Source: DATBLE01 sp963764565
GTDB lineage: Bacteria > Actinomycetota > Thermoleophilia > Gaiellales > Gaiellaceae
Direction of reading: 5' to 3'
DNA length: 64,000 nt
Assembly: GCA_963764565.1 (NCBI GenBank)
Contig: CAVXTD010000011.1
Location: 62,001 to 126,000 of the forward strand
This document shows positions 44,132-52,942 of this stretch, piece by piece. Positions within the stretch are counted from its first letter, which is position 1; every line of letters begins with the position of its first letter. A program made the position numbers and the translations under genes. Below the pieces are notes generated by a model. That model did no database searches. It worked only from the letters and a program-made list of their open reading frames with translations, and had not been told where the DNA came from.

Positions 44132-46719
44132 GAGCGGAGTCTCGCGCCCTCGGGGTCGAAGAAGGGTTGTCGGCGCACGACCGCCGGCTCGAGGCGGCCG
44201 TCCACCATGATCTCGATCGTGCGTCCCTCCTCCGCAAGAGCCGTCGGGACCCACGCCATCCCGACCGCCTTGCCCACCTCTTCGCTCCAGCGCGCGCTCG
44301 TGACGCGCCCGGCCGGCCGGCCGTCGAGCACGACCTGCCCGCCCTCCGGCGGAACGACGCCGTTTGCGGTCTCAAAGCCGACGAGGAGCTCCCGGTCGCC
44401 GCGCTCCCGTATGTGTTCGAGCGCCCATTTGCCGACGAAGTCGTCCTTCTCGAACTTGACGATCCAGGGCATCCCGGCCTCGAGCGCGTTCGACTCCGAG
44501 TCCGTGTCCTGCCCGGCGAGGATGTGCATCTTCTCGAGCCGGAGGACCCGCTGCGCCTCCAGCCCGAACGGGCGCACGCCGAGGTCGGCGCCGCGCTCGA
44601 GGATCGCGTCCCAGACGTGCTCGCCGTACGGGCTCGGGAAGTGGATCTCGTAGCCGAGCTCCCCGACGAAGCCGATCCGCAGGATGAGGGCCGTCACGCC
44701 TGCCACGTCGGCCTGCTTCGCGTCGAGGTACGCGAACGCATCGTTGGAGACGTCGAGGTCGGTGAGCCGCTCCATCAGCTCGCGCGCCCGCGGGCCGGCG
44801 ACGTTGACCGCGGCGAGCGATCCGGTCACATCCTCGATGTCCACGTCGAGCTGCCAGATCGCGTTCCACCACGTGAACCACTTGACGACGTTCTCCGCGC
44901 CGGTGGAGGTCGTGGTCACGTAGAAGCTCTCGTCGCCGAGCCGCGCGACCGTACCGTCGTCCATGATCCGGCCGCCGTCCGTGGACAGCACCGCGTAGCG
45001 GATGCGGCCGGGCTTCAGGTCGGCGAAGCGGTTCGGGTAGATCCGCTCCAGGAACATGGCCGCCTCCGGACCCTCGACGAGCAGCTTGCCGAGCGTGGAG
45101 ACGTCGATCACGCCCACCGCGCCGTGCACCGCCCGGACCTCCGCGGCCGGGTCGCCGTACGAGTGCGGTCGCCGCCAGCTGCCGGTCCACATCATCGTTG
45201 CGCTCGACTCTCGGTGGCGGTGGTGGATCGAGGTGCGCTTGGCCGGCTCGTGGCCGCGGCCGGCGAGCAGGCCGAGCGGGACCGGCTGCCAGGGCGGGCG
45301 GGCCGTGGTCGTGCCGATCCGGGCCTCGTCCGTCTCGGTCTCGCGCGCGCACAGGCGCACGGCGGCCAGATGGCAAAGGCGGCCCTGGCAGGGCCCCATC
45401 GTGACGGTCGTGTAGCGCTTGGCGAGCTCGATCGAATCGAAGCCCTCGGCGACGGCGCGCCGGACGTCCTTCTCCGTGACGTCCTCGCAGATACAGACGA
45501 AACGCTTCCCCTCGCCTCCGTATGAGGGGCGGAGCTTCACCTCCGCGAGGTCCCGGCCCGTGACCGAGCCGGCGGCGGCGACATCGGGCGGGAGGCCTGC
45601 CGGGAGGAACGCGCCCCGCGCCGGGTCGTACTCGACCCGGCCCCCGGCCTGGGCGAGCAGCGAGTACGCGGGCTGGCGCACCCCTGAGACGACGAGCAGG
45701 TCGCAGCGGGTGCGGTGCCCGTCGATGGTGATCGAGCGCAGCCGGCCGAAACGGCCGCGTGCCGTGAGCTCGCGGGGGCTCTCGCTGCGCAGATCGACCA
45801 CGCGAGCGACCTCGACACCGGCCGCCTCCAGGTCGCCGACTGCCTCCTCCGGCTCGGGCGAGACGACGACGGCGCGGCGCCCCGGCTGGAGCGACCACTC
45901 CCGGACGAGACGCCGGACGGCGCCCGGTGCCATCACACCGGGGAGGTCGTTGCCCGCGAAGACGAGCGGCTGCTCGATCGCGCCCGCCGCCACCACGATC
46001 CGCGCGGCACGGAAGCGGTAGAGGACATCTCCGGCGGCGACCGGGACGAGGCCGCCCTCGTAGACGCCGATCGCCACGGCGGGGGCGATCACCTCGAACG
46101 CCCGCGCGCCGGCCGCGTCGGTGAGGCTTGCACCGTCGTCGACGAGCACGACCCGCCGGCCCCCGGCCGCCTCCTGCTCGGCTGCCGCCAGCCCGGCCTC
46201 CCCGCCGCCGATGACCAGCACGTCGGCGACGCGATGCTCCGTGTCGAAGCGGCGCGAGCGGCGCGCGTGCTTGTCCACCCTGCCGAGGCCGGCGATGTTG
46301 CGGAGCACGCGCTCGTAGAGGGGCCAGGCCCGGCGCGGGCGGATCATCGTCCGGTAGTAGAAGCCGACCGGGGTGAACGGGCCGCCGAGCTTGTCGACGA
46401 TGCCGAGAACGTCCAACCCGAGCGTGCCGAGCACGTTCTGGGCGCGCACGCGCGCATCCGGGCGGGCCGGCTCGACGCACACACGGACGTTCGGGACGCC
46501 GTCCACCTCCATCATGCAGTTGGCGCAGTGTCCCGAGCAGCAGAAGAGGCCGCGCGGCCGGTGGTACTTGAAGCTGCGCGAGAAGACCCGGCGCCCGGAG
46601 GCGAAGAGCGCCGATCCGATCGTGTCTCCCGCGAACGCCTCCACGGTCTCGCCCTCGAAGGAAAACGTGAGTGTGCGGGAGCGGTCGATCCGCTCGCCGG
46701 GGCTGGAGGGAAGCCTCAC
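44128..46719 (-). CDS. soxA: sarcosine oxidase-type alpha subunit (MgdC-like)
   Basis: This 863-residue multidomain subunit begins with a ferredoxin-like segment ('GLFCCSGHCANCMMEVDG'). An NAD-binding Rossmann region follows ('VADVLVIGGGEAGLAAAEQE'), then a BFD-like cysteine region ('CICEDVTEKDVRRAVAEGF', 'GPCQGRLCHLAAVRLC'). From about residue 480 a GcvT-type tetrahydrofolate domain takes over ('GAVGVIDVSTLGKLLVEGPE', 'GFVGELGYEIHFPSPYGEHV'), which traps released formaldehyde as methylene-THF. Length and order match SoxA/MgdC. GTG 46719 overlaps the soxD stop. Confidence 0.92.
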   Translation of the reverse strand: MRLPSSPGERIDRSRTLTFSFEGETVEAFAGDTIGSALFASGRRVFSRSFKYHRPRGLFCCSGHCANCMMEVDGVPNVRVCVEPARPDARVRAQNVLGTLGLDVLGIVDKLGGPFTPVGFYYRTMIRPRRAWPLYERVLRNIAGLGRVDKHARRSRRFDTEHRVADVLVIGGGEAGLAAAEQEAAGGRRVVLVDDGASLTDAAGARAFEVIAPAVAIGVYEGGLVPVAAGDVLYRFRAARIVVAAGAIEQPLVFAGNDLPGVMAPGAVRRLVREWSLQPGRRAVVVSPEPEEAVGDLEAAGVEVARVVDLRSESPRELTARGRFGRLRSITIDGHRTRCDLLVVSGVRQPAYSLLAQAGGRVEYDPARGAFLPAGLPPDVAAAGSVTGRDLAEVKLRPSYGGEGKRFVCICEDVTEKDVRRAVAEGFDSIELAKRYTTVTMGPCQGRLCHLAAVRLCARETETDEARIGTTTARPPWQPVPLGLLAGRGHEPAKRTSIHHRHRESSATMMWTGSWRRPHSYGDPAAEVRAVHGAVGVIDVSTLGKLLVEGPEAAMFLERIYPNRFADLKPGRIRYAVLSTDGGRIMDDGTVARLGDESFYVTTTSTGAENVVKWFTWWNAIWQLDVDIEDVTGSLAAVNVAGPRARELMERLTDLDVSNDAFAYLDAKQADVAGVTALILRIGFVGELGYEIHFPSPYGEHVWDAILERGADLGVRPFGLEAQRVLRLEKMHILAGQDTDSESNALEAGMPWIVKFEKDDFVGKWALEHIRERGDRELLVGFETANGVVPPEGGQVVLDGRPAGRVTSARWSEEVGKAVGMAWVPTALAEEGRTIEIMVDGRLEPAVVRRQPFFDPEGARLRS

Positions 46720-46991
46720 CGGATCTCGTCGGAGGTCGCGGCGGGGAGGGGGATGACGCGCAGGACCTCGTTCGTCCGCGTGTCGCGCTCGGCCTGGAAC
46801 CACGTCTCGCAGCCGAGCCGGTGGTACCACCACTCGCGCTGCACGCCCGCCACGTTCCGGCGGAAATACAGGTAGGAGGTCAGCTCGCGCAGGGTGGGGG
46901 CCTGCTTCGGGCGCACCGTCACCTCGCCGGTGCAGGCGAACTCGTTGACGTCACGCGGACCGCAGTTGGGGCAGGACAGCAGGAACGACAT
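46716..46991 (-). CDS. soxD: sarcosine oxidase-type delta subunit (MgdB-like)
   Basis: This 91-residue zinc subunit has zinc ligands C7 and C10 in 'LLSCPNCGPRDVNEF' and H57 and C61 in 'WWYHRLGCETWF', as in SoxD. It starts 9 nt after the mgsC-like stop, linking the amidotransferase-like and dehydrogenase halves of the pathway in one operon. The upstream-to-downstream order is D-A-G-B, differing from the common soxBDAG order. Confidence 0.88.
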   Translation of the reverse strand: MSFLLSCPNCGPRDVNEFACTGEVTVRPKQAPTLRELTSYLYFRRNVAGVQREWWYHRLGCETWFQAERDTRTNEVLRVIPLPAATSDEIR

Positions 46992-47000
46992 CGGGCAGGC

Positions 47001-48341
47001 TCAGGACGAACGGTTGTGACCGGGGATCCAGTCCGTCCCGGCGAGCGGCACGTGTGCCATCGCGGCGGCCTCGACGGTGAGCGCGACGAGATCCTCGGGC
47101 TCGAGGTTGTGGACGTGCGACTTCCCGCACGCGCGGGCGAGCGTCTGGGTCTCGAGCGTGAGCACGCGCAGGTAGTTCGCGATCCGCCGTCCACCGACGA
47201 TCGGGTCGAAGCGGGCGGCGAGATCGTCGTCCTGCGTGGAGATCCCGACCGGGTCGCGGCCGGCCTGCCAGTCGTCGTAGTAGCCGGCCGAGCTGCCGAT
47301 CTTCCGGTACTCCGCCTCGTACTCGGGGCTGTTGTCGCCCATCGCGATCAGCGCCGCCGTCCCGATCGACACCGCGTCCGCCCCCAGCGCGAGCGCCTTG
47401 GCCACGTCCGCACCCGTGCGGATGCCGCCCGAGACGATCAGCTGCACCTTCCGGTGCAGGCCGAGCTCGGAGAGCGCGGTCACCGCCAGGCGGACGGCGG
47501 GCAGCGTGGGGATGCCGACGTGCTCGATGAAGACGTCCTGGGTGGCGGCCGTCCCGCCTTGCATGCCGTCCACGACGATCACGTCGGCGCCCGCCTTGAC
47601 GGCGAGCTGGACGTCGTAGTAGGTGCGGGTCGCGCCCACCTTCACGTAGACCGGCTTCTCCCAGTCGGTGAGCTCGCGCAGCTCGCCGATCTTGATCTCG
47701 AGGTCGTCGGGGCCCGTCCAGTCGGGATGGCGGCAGGCGCTGCGCTGGTCGATCCCCCGCGGCAGATCGCGCATCTCGGCGACGCGATCGGAGATCTTGT
47801 GGCCGAGGAGCATTCCGCCGCCGCCCGGCTTCGCGCCCTGGCCGACCACGACCTCGATCGCGTCGGCCTTGCGCAGGTCGTCGGGATTCATCCCGTACCG
47901 GGAGGGCAGGACCTGGTAGACGAGGAGCGTCGAGTGCTCCCGCTCCTCCGGCGTCATCCCTCCGTCGCCGGTCGTCGTCGACGTGCCCACCTCGCTCGCG
48001 CCTCGGCCGAGGGCCTCCTTCGCCGGCGCCGAGAGCGCGCCGAAGCTCATCCCGGCGATCGTGACCGGGATCTTCAGGTGGAGCGGCTTCCTGGCGAAGC
48101 GAGTCCCGAGCTCGACGTCGGTGTCGCAGCGCTCCCGGTAGCCCTCGAGCGGGTAGCGGGAGACGCTCGCGCCGAGAAAGAGGAGGTCGTCGAAGTGCGG
48201 CAGGCGCCGCTTGGCACCGAAGCCGCGGATGTCGTAGATGCCCTCGCGGGCGGCGCGCTGGATCTCCCAGATCGTGTTGCGGTCGAAGAGGTGCGACTCG
48301 CGCAGGCCGGGCTGCCACTCGGAGGTTCCCCGGCTCGCCAT
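47001..48341 (-). CDS. mgsC: glutamate-synthase-like FMN subunit (N-methylglutamate synthase MgsC / GlxD)
   Basis: This 446-residue protein corresponds to the FMN-binding central domain of glutamate synthase. Supporting segments are 'IPVTIAGMSFGALSAPAKEA', 'STTTGDGGMTPEEREHS', 'QGAKPGGGGMLLGHKIS', 'KAGADVIVVDGMQGGTAATQ' and 'IVSGGIRTGADVAKALALGA'. In the N-methylglutamate pathway MgsC transfers methylamine onto 2-oxoglutarate/glutamate with MgsA and MgsB. The ATG overlaps the mgsB TGA (TGATG-type), so the three subunits are translationally coupled. Confidence 0.87.
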   Translation of the reverse strand: MASRGTSEWQPGLRESHLFDRNTIWEIQRAAREGIYDIRGFGAKRRLPHFDDLLFLGASVSRYPLEGYRERCDTDVELGTRFARKPLHLKIPVTIAGMSFGALSAPAKEALGRGASEVGTSTTTGDGGMTPEEREHSTLLVYQVLPSRYGMNPDDLRKADAIEVVVGQGAKPGGGGMLLGHKISDRVAEMRDLPRGIDQRSACRHPDWTGPDDLEIKIGELRELTDWEKPVYVKVGATRTYYDVQLAVKAGADVIVVDGMQGGTAATQDVFIEHVGIPTLPAVRLAVTALSELGLHRKVQLIVSGGIRTGADVAKALALGADAVSIGTAALIAMGDNSPEYEAEYRKIGSSAGYYDDWQAGRDPVGISTQDDDLAARFDPIVGGRRIANYLRVLTLETQTLARACGKSHVHNLEPEDLVALTVEAAAMAHVPLAGTDWIPGHNRSS

Positions 48342-49060
48342 CAATATGCGCCCACGTTGTCGACCTTGAAGTTGTAGAGCTGACGGGCCGAGCCGTAACG
48401 CCGGAAGTCCGCCGGCTCGGCGCCGTCGATCTCGGCCCGCTCCAGCAGGTCGCGCAGCTCGGCGACGTGCTCCTCCCGCAACTCCTTCTCGACGCAGTCG
48501 GCCCCGAGCCCCGCAGCCTCCCCCCGGACGTAGATTCGAGCCTCGTAGATCGAGTCGCCCAGCGCCTCGCCCGCGTCGCCGCACACGACCAGCCGGCCGG
48601 TCTGCGCCATGAAGCCGCTCAGGTGCCCGACCGAGCCGCACACGACGATGTCGATCCCCTTCATCGAGATCCCGCAGCGGGCGGAGGCGTCGCCGCGCAC
48701 GACCAGCAGCCCGCCTCGACCGGTCGCCCCTGCCGCCTGGCTGGCGTAGCCGTCGACGGAGACGCGGCCGGACATCATGTTCTCGGCCACGCCGGGGCCC
48801 GCGTTGCCGTGCACGCGCACGGTCGCGAGCTTGTTCATCCCGGCGCAGTAGTAGCCGACGTGGCCCTCGATCTCGACCTCGATCTCGGCGTCGATCCCGC
48901 AGGCAACGGCGTGCGCGCCGTTCGGGTTGAGCACCCGCCACCGGCGCGGCTCCGGAGCGTCGGTGGCCAGGTCGTGGAGCCGCTGGTTGAGCTCGCGCAG
49001 CGGGGTCGCGGCGAGATCGACGACCGCGACCGCCGTCGATGCGGCCGTCTCGGTCGCCAT
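48341..49060 (-). CDS. mgsB: glutamate-synthase GXGXG-domain subunit (MgsB / GlxC)
   Basis: This 239-residue beta-helix protein equals the C-terminal GXGXG domain of GltB. Repeating glycine strands are visible ('VEIEGHVGYYCAGMNKLATV', 'GNAGPGVAENMMSGRVSVDG', 'GDASARCGISMKGIDIVVCG'). It scaffolds the amidotransferase and FMN subunits. A free-standing subunit of this type occurs in archaeal-type glutamate synthases, rhizobial GlxC and MgsB. It overlaps both neighbours by one to three bases. Confidence 0.86.
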   Translation of the reverse strand: MATETAASTAVAVVDLAATPLRELNQRLHDLATDAPEPRRWRVLNPNGAHAVACGIDAEIEVEIEGHVGYYCAGMNKLATVRVHGNAGPGVAENMMSGRVSVDGYASQAAGATGRGGLLVVRGDASARCGISMKGIDIVVCGSVGHLSGFMAQTGRLVVCGDAGEALGDSIYEARIYVRGEAAGLGADCVEKELREEHVAELRDLLERAEIDGAEPADFRRYGSARQLYNFKVDNVGAY

Positions 49061-49965
49061 CAGACCTTTGCCCGCTCCCAGGCATAGACGACGCCGGGTG
49101 CCGGCTCCCACATCCGGGCCTCGCTCGAGCCGGGGAGGACGGCGATCGCCCGCCACTCCGACGCCATCGCCACCCAGTCGTCCGTCTCTGCGATCACCGC
49201 CGGCTTGCACGCGATCGGGTCGCGCAGGACGGCGAACCCGTCCGCGGTCCCGACCAGGAAGGTGTAGAAGCCGTCCAGGTCATCGAGGCAGCCCTCGAGC
49301 GCCTCCGGCAGCGAGGCGCCCTCGTGCAGGCGCCAGGCCAGGTACGCGGCAGCGACCTCCGTGTCGTTCTCGGTCTGGAACTCGATCCCCTCGCGCCGCA
49401 AACGCTCGCGGAGCCGGTTGTGGTTGGAGAGCGAGCCGTTGTGCACGAGGCAGAGGTCGAGCCCGGTCGAGAACGGGTGTGAGCCCTCCGTCGTGACGCG
49501 GCTCTCGGTCGCCATGCGCGTGTGGCCGAGCATGTGCGTGCCCTGGAGCTCGTCGAGGGCGAACTGCTCGACGAACTGCTCGGGACGGCCGGTCTCCTTG
49601 TAGATCTCGATCGTCTGGCCGGCGCTCATGATCCGGAGCTCCGGGCGCGCGCGCCGCACCCACGCTTCCGCCTCTGCGGCATCGGCCTCGACGACGACGA
49701 CCGCATGGCTCGAGCGCACGGTCGCGACGGGCTCGCCGCCGAAGGCGTGGCCGAGCTCGGCACAGAGCGCCTCCCAGTCGTGGAGGGGGTCGGCGGAGAA
49801 GAGCGTGAGCTTGCACGACCCCGCGGCGACCGGGTCGCGGTAGACGGCGACTCCGGCGCTGTCGGGCCCGCGGTCGCTCATCTGCACGAGCATCGAGCCA
49901 AGGTGCTCGCCCAGGCGCTGTTCGAGCTCGGACGACTTCGCGAACAGACCGACGATCCCGCACAC
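49060..49965 (-). CDS. mgsA: class-II glutamine amidotransferase subunit (MgsA / GlxB)
   Basis: This 301-residue Ntn-type amidotransferase has the nucleophile Cys2 exposed after Met removal ('MCGIVGLFAKSSELEQRLG'). 'MSDRGPDSAGVAVY' (substrate Arg and Asp), 'GHTRMATESRVT' and 'LVHNGSLSNHNRLRERL' complete the site. It releases ammonia, or methylamine from gamma-glutamylmethylamide in the Mgs enzyme, and feeds MgsC. It is the first of the coupled mgsABC-like genes, 64 nt after the gmaS-like gene with a hairpin between. Confidence 0.88.
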   Translation of the reverse strand: MCGIVGLFAKSSELEQRLGEHLGSMLVQMSDRGPDSAGVAVYRDPVAAGSCKLTLFSADPLHDWEALCAELGHAFGGEPVATVRSSHAVVVVEADAAEAEAWVRRARPELRIMSAGQTIEIYKETGRPEQFVEQFALDELQGTHMLGHTRMATESRVTTEGSHPFSTGLDLCLVHNGSLSNHNRLRERLRREGIEFQTENDTEVAAAYLAWRLHEGASLPEALEGCLDDLDGFYTFLVGTADGFAVLRDPIACKPAVIAETDDWVAMASEWRAIAVLPGSSEARMWEPAPGVVYAWERAKV

Positions 49966-49977
49966 AGGTCGAAAACT

Positions 49978-50018
49978 ACAGGTGATCAGCCCGGAGAAGA
50001 CCCGGCATTCACACCTGT
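49978..50018 (-). other. intergenic hairpin between gmaS-like and mgsA-like genes
   Basis: ACAGGTG (49978-49984) pairs with CACCTGT (50012-50018) and encloses a second CCGG/CCGG stem. It may partly terminate, or protect mRNA ends, to set different levels of the synthetase and the downstream subunits. Confidence 0.4.
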
Positions 50019-50029
50019 CTCCACACCGA

Positions 50030-51398
50030 TCAGAAGCGGGTCAGGTACTCCCGCAGCTCCCAGGGGGTGACCTGCTCGTGGTAGCGGTTCCACTCCTCCC
50101 GCTTGACGCCGACGAAGTAGTCGACGTAGTCCTCGCCCCGCGCGCGACCCAGGGCCTCGCGGAGCACGTCGTCGCGCTCGAGCTCGACGGTCGCCTCGAG
50201 CAGGTTGACGGGCAGCGTCTCGAGACCGCGGCTGGTCAACTCGTCGAACGGGATCGCGTACAGGTTCTCCGTGTTGGGCTCGCCGGGGTCGAGCTCGTTC
50301 GCGATCCCGTCCAGACCGGCGGCGAGGACGACCGCCGCGGCGAGATACGGGTTGCACGAGCCGTCCACCGAGCGGTCCTCGATCCTCCCGGGCGCCGGGA
50401 TTCGGTACATCTGCGTCCGGTTGTTGTACCCGTAGCTGATCCAGGCCGGTGACCAGGTCGCGCCGCTCGCGGTCGTGCCGACCTTGAGGCGCTTGTAGGA
50501 GTTGACCGTCGGCGCCGTGACCGCGCTGCAGGCGCGGGCGTGCTTGATCAGGCCGCCGAGGAAGTGGTAGGCGAGCGGTGAGAGCCCGAGGCCGCGCGGG
50601 TCGTCCTCGCCGAGGAACAGGTTGCGGTCCCCGTCCCAGAGCGACATGTGGAAGTGGCAGCCGTTCCCGGTCAGATTGGTGAAGGGCTTCGGCATGAAGG
50701 TGGCGAGCATGCCGTGCTGCTGCGCCAGCGAGTGCACCATGTAGCGGAAGAAGATCGCCCGGTCGGAGCTCGTCAGCGCGTCGGCGAAGGCGAAGTTCTG
50801 CTCGAACTGGCCGTTCGCGTCCTCGTGGTCGTTCGCGTAGTTCCCCCACCCGAGCTCGTTCACGTACCGCGAGACGGTGCCGAGGAACTCGTAGTTGCGC
50901 GTCAGGCCCTTGAGGTCGTAGCAGGGCTTCTCCAGCGTGTCGAGCGAGTCGGCGATCTCGATCGAGCCGTTCTTCCTGCTGGCGGACGAGGAAGTACTCG
51001 AGCTCCATGCCGATCTTGAACTCGTAGCCTGAGGCCCGGGCCCGCTCGAGCTGCCGCCGCAGGATCGTGCGCGGGTCGTACGGCCACTCCTCGCCCTCCA
51101 CGCGGATGTCGCAGGCGAAGCGGGCGAGCGTCGGCTCCCACGGGACCGGTGTGTAGCTGGAGAGGTCGGGAATCGCGACCAGGTCGGGATCGCTCGGCAG
51201 CTGCCCCATGTTGCCCGCGGCGAAGCCGGCGAACCCGGCCCCGTCCGTCACGAGATCGTCGAGGTTGGCTGCCGGAACGAGCTTCGCGCTCGGGCGGGCG
51301 TGCAGATCCACGAATTGCGCGAAGTAGAACTCGACTCCGCGCTCGTCGGCGACCCGCCGGATGTCCTCGACGGTGGGAGCCGCTGGTTCGATCGGCAT
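50030..51398 (-). CDS. gmaS: glutamine synthetase family protein, GmaS/GlnT-like, frameshifted
   Basis: This glutamine-synthetase-fold ligase of about 450 residues has a beta-grasp N-terminus to about residue 110 ('ERGVEFYFAQFVDLHARPSA'). In the catalytic domain are 'GMELEYFL' (metal Glu), 'YANDHEDANGQFEQNFAFAD', 'NGCHFHMSLWDGDRNLFLGE' and 'RSVDGSCNPYLAAAVVL'. The N-HEDANGQ-E motif is typical of the GlnT/GmaS group rather than GlnA. GmaS ligates methylamine to glutamate using ATP. A single indel near 50985 separates the two readable halves; neither half is damaged. ATG 51398 has AAAGGAGGG 7 nt upstream. Confidence 0.84.
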
Positions 51399-51464
51399 TT
51401 GCCAACCCTCCTTTGTCTTCGGGTTGGGCTGACGATAACGCCGAAGCGGCGGCGCGCCGTGGGG

Positions 51465-52901
51465 CTACGGCCCGCTCGACCCCACGAGGATCTCCGGCCA
51501 GCGGCCCTGAACGTCCGGCGTGCCCTCGAACAGCGCCTGCGCGGCTCGGAGCACGCGCGCCTCGCCCCAGCGGGGGCCCGTGAACTGTGCCCCGACCGGA
51601 ATGCCGAGCTCGTCGAAGCCCGCTCGCACCGCGCAGGCGGGCAAGCCCGTCAAGTCCTGCGGCACCGTGTAGCTCATGACCAGCTCACGGAACTCGATCT
51701 GCTCGCCCAGATGCTCGGTGCGTTCTTCTCCGATCGGAAGCGGCGAGCCGGCGCTCACGGGCGTCAGTACCACGTCGACCTGGTCGAAGATCCGGTCGAA
51801 CGCTGCGCGGAGCCGCTGACGCTCGGCCGACGCGGCGAGGTAGGCGGGCAGGTCGACGGTCGCCGCCACCTCGAGACGGCCTCGCACGTCTTCGCCGTAC
51901 TCGTCCCGGCGGGCCGGGAACAGGCCGGCCTGCACATGCGAGAAGAGCGCTTCGGCACGCTGAATCACCCCGAACGTCTCGTAGAACCGCTCGGCTCCGG
52001 GCAACTCGACCTCGACGAGCTCGCCGCCGAGACGCTCGACCGCGGCCACGGCGGACTCGAACACCGCGCTGACGTCCGGGGCGAGCGGGACGAGCTGCAG
52101 ATCGGGGCAGAGACCGACGCGCACTCCCGACAGGCCCGCTGCAAGCTCGCCGTTCAGGTCGCCGATCGGGACGTCTTCGGTGGCGGGATCCCGACTGTCG
52201 ACGCCGGCGATCGCCCGCAGCAGCAGGGCCGCGTCGGCCGGCGTGCGCGCCATCGGCCCGGGATGGTCGAGCGACCGCGCGAGCGGAAAGACACCGGCGG
52301 CGCTGACGCGGCCGTAGGTCGGCTTCAGGCCGACTGTGCCGCAGAAGCCGGAGGGAACCCGGATGGAGCCGCCCGTGTCGCTGCCGAGCGCGAGCGGCAC
52401 GAGCTGCGCGGCCAGCGCCACGGCCGAGCCGCCGCTCGAGCCGCCGGACATGAGCTCCTGATTCCAGGGGTTTCTGCTCGAGCCCATCAGGAAGTTGACC
52501 GAGGTGATCCCCCAGGCGAATTCGTGCGTTTGCGTCTTGCCGATCAGGATCGCGCCCGCCGCGCGCGCCCTGCGGACGGCCTCGGCGTCGGCAGTCGGCA
52601 CGTGGTCGGCGAACATCGGCGAGCCGTACGTCGTCCGCACGCCCTCCGAGTCGAACAGGTCCTTGACGCCGAACGGAACCCCGGCCAGCTGCCCGCCGGG
52701 CTCGCCGCGCGCATAGTGCTGCTCGGCGGCTCCGGCCTCGGCCAAGGCCCGGTCGAGGCAGAGCGTCGTGAACGCCCCCAGCGACGGGTTGAGCTCCTCG
52801 ATCCGGGCCGCGAGCGCCTCGACCACCTCGACCGGCGAGAACCGGCGTTCGCGATAGCCCTCGAGCAACGCCCCTGCCGAAAGGCCTGCAAGTCCGGTCA
52901 C
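51465..52901 (-). CDS. amidase signature family enzyme
   Basis: This 478-residue amidase is related to GatA, AtzF and aryl amidases. The Ser-cisSer-Lys triad is visible: Lys in 'AGVPFGVKDLFDSEG', the Ser-rich loop in 'SGGSSGGSAVALAA' and the nucleophile Ser in 'LGSDTGGSIRVPSGFCG'. Without GatB or GatC nearby it is a stand-alone hydrolase of an amide, possibly a methylamide or formamide linked to the neighbouring pathway (inference). It ends 66 nt before the gmaS-like start on the same strand. Start 52901, divergent from the deacetylase. Confidence 0.9.
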   Translation of the reverse strand: MTGLAGLSAGALLEGYRERRFSPVEVVEALAARIEELNPSLGAFTTLCLDRALAEAGAAEQHYARGEPGGQLAGVPFGVKDLFDSEGVRTTYGSPMFADHVPTADAEAVRRARAAGAILIGKTQTHEFAWGITSVNFLMGSSRNPWNQELMSGGSSGGSAVALAAQLVPLALGSDTGGSIRVPSGFCGTVGLKPTYGRVSAAGVFPLARSLDHPGPMARTPADAALLLRAIAGVDSRDPATEDVPIGDLNGELAAGLSGVRVGLCPDLQLVPLAPDVSAVFESAVAAVERLGGELVEVELPGAERFYETFGVIQRAEALFSHVQAGLFPARRDEYGEDVRGRLEVAATVDLPAYLAASAERQRLRAAFDRIFDQVDVVLTPVSAGSPLPIGEERTEHLGEQIEFRELVMSYTVPQDLTGLPACAVRAGFDELGIPVGAQFTGPRWGEARVLRAAQALFEGTPDVQGRWPEILVGSSGP

Positions 52902-52942
52902 TGGTTGATTATCGCGCCTCGCTCGTGCAGGGTTTGCACGGC

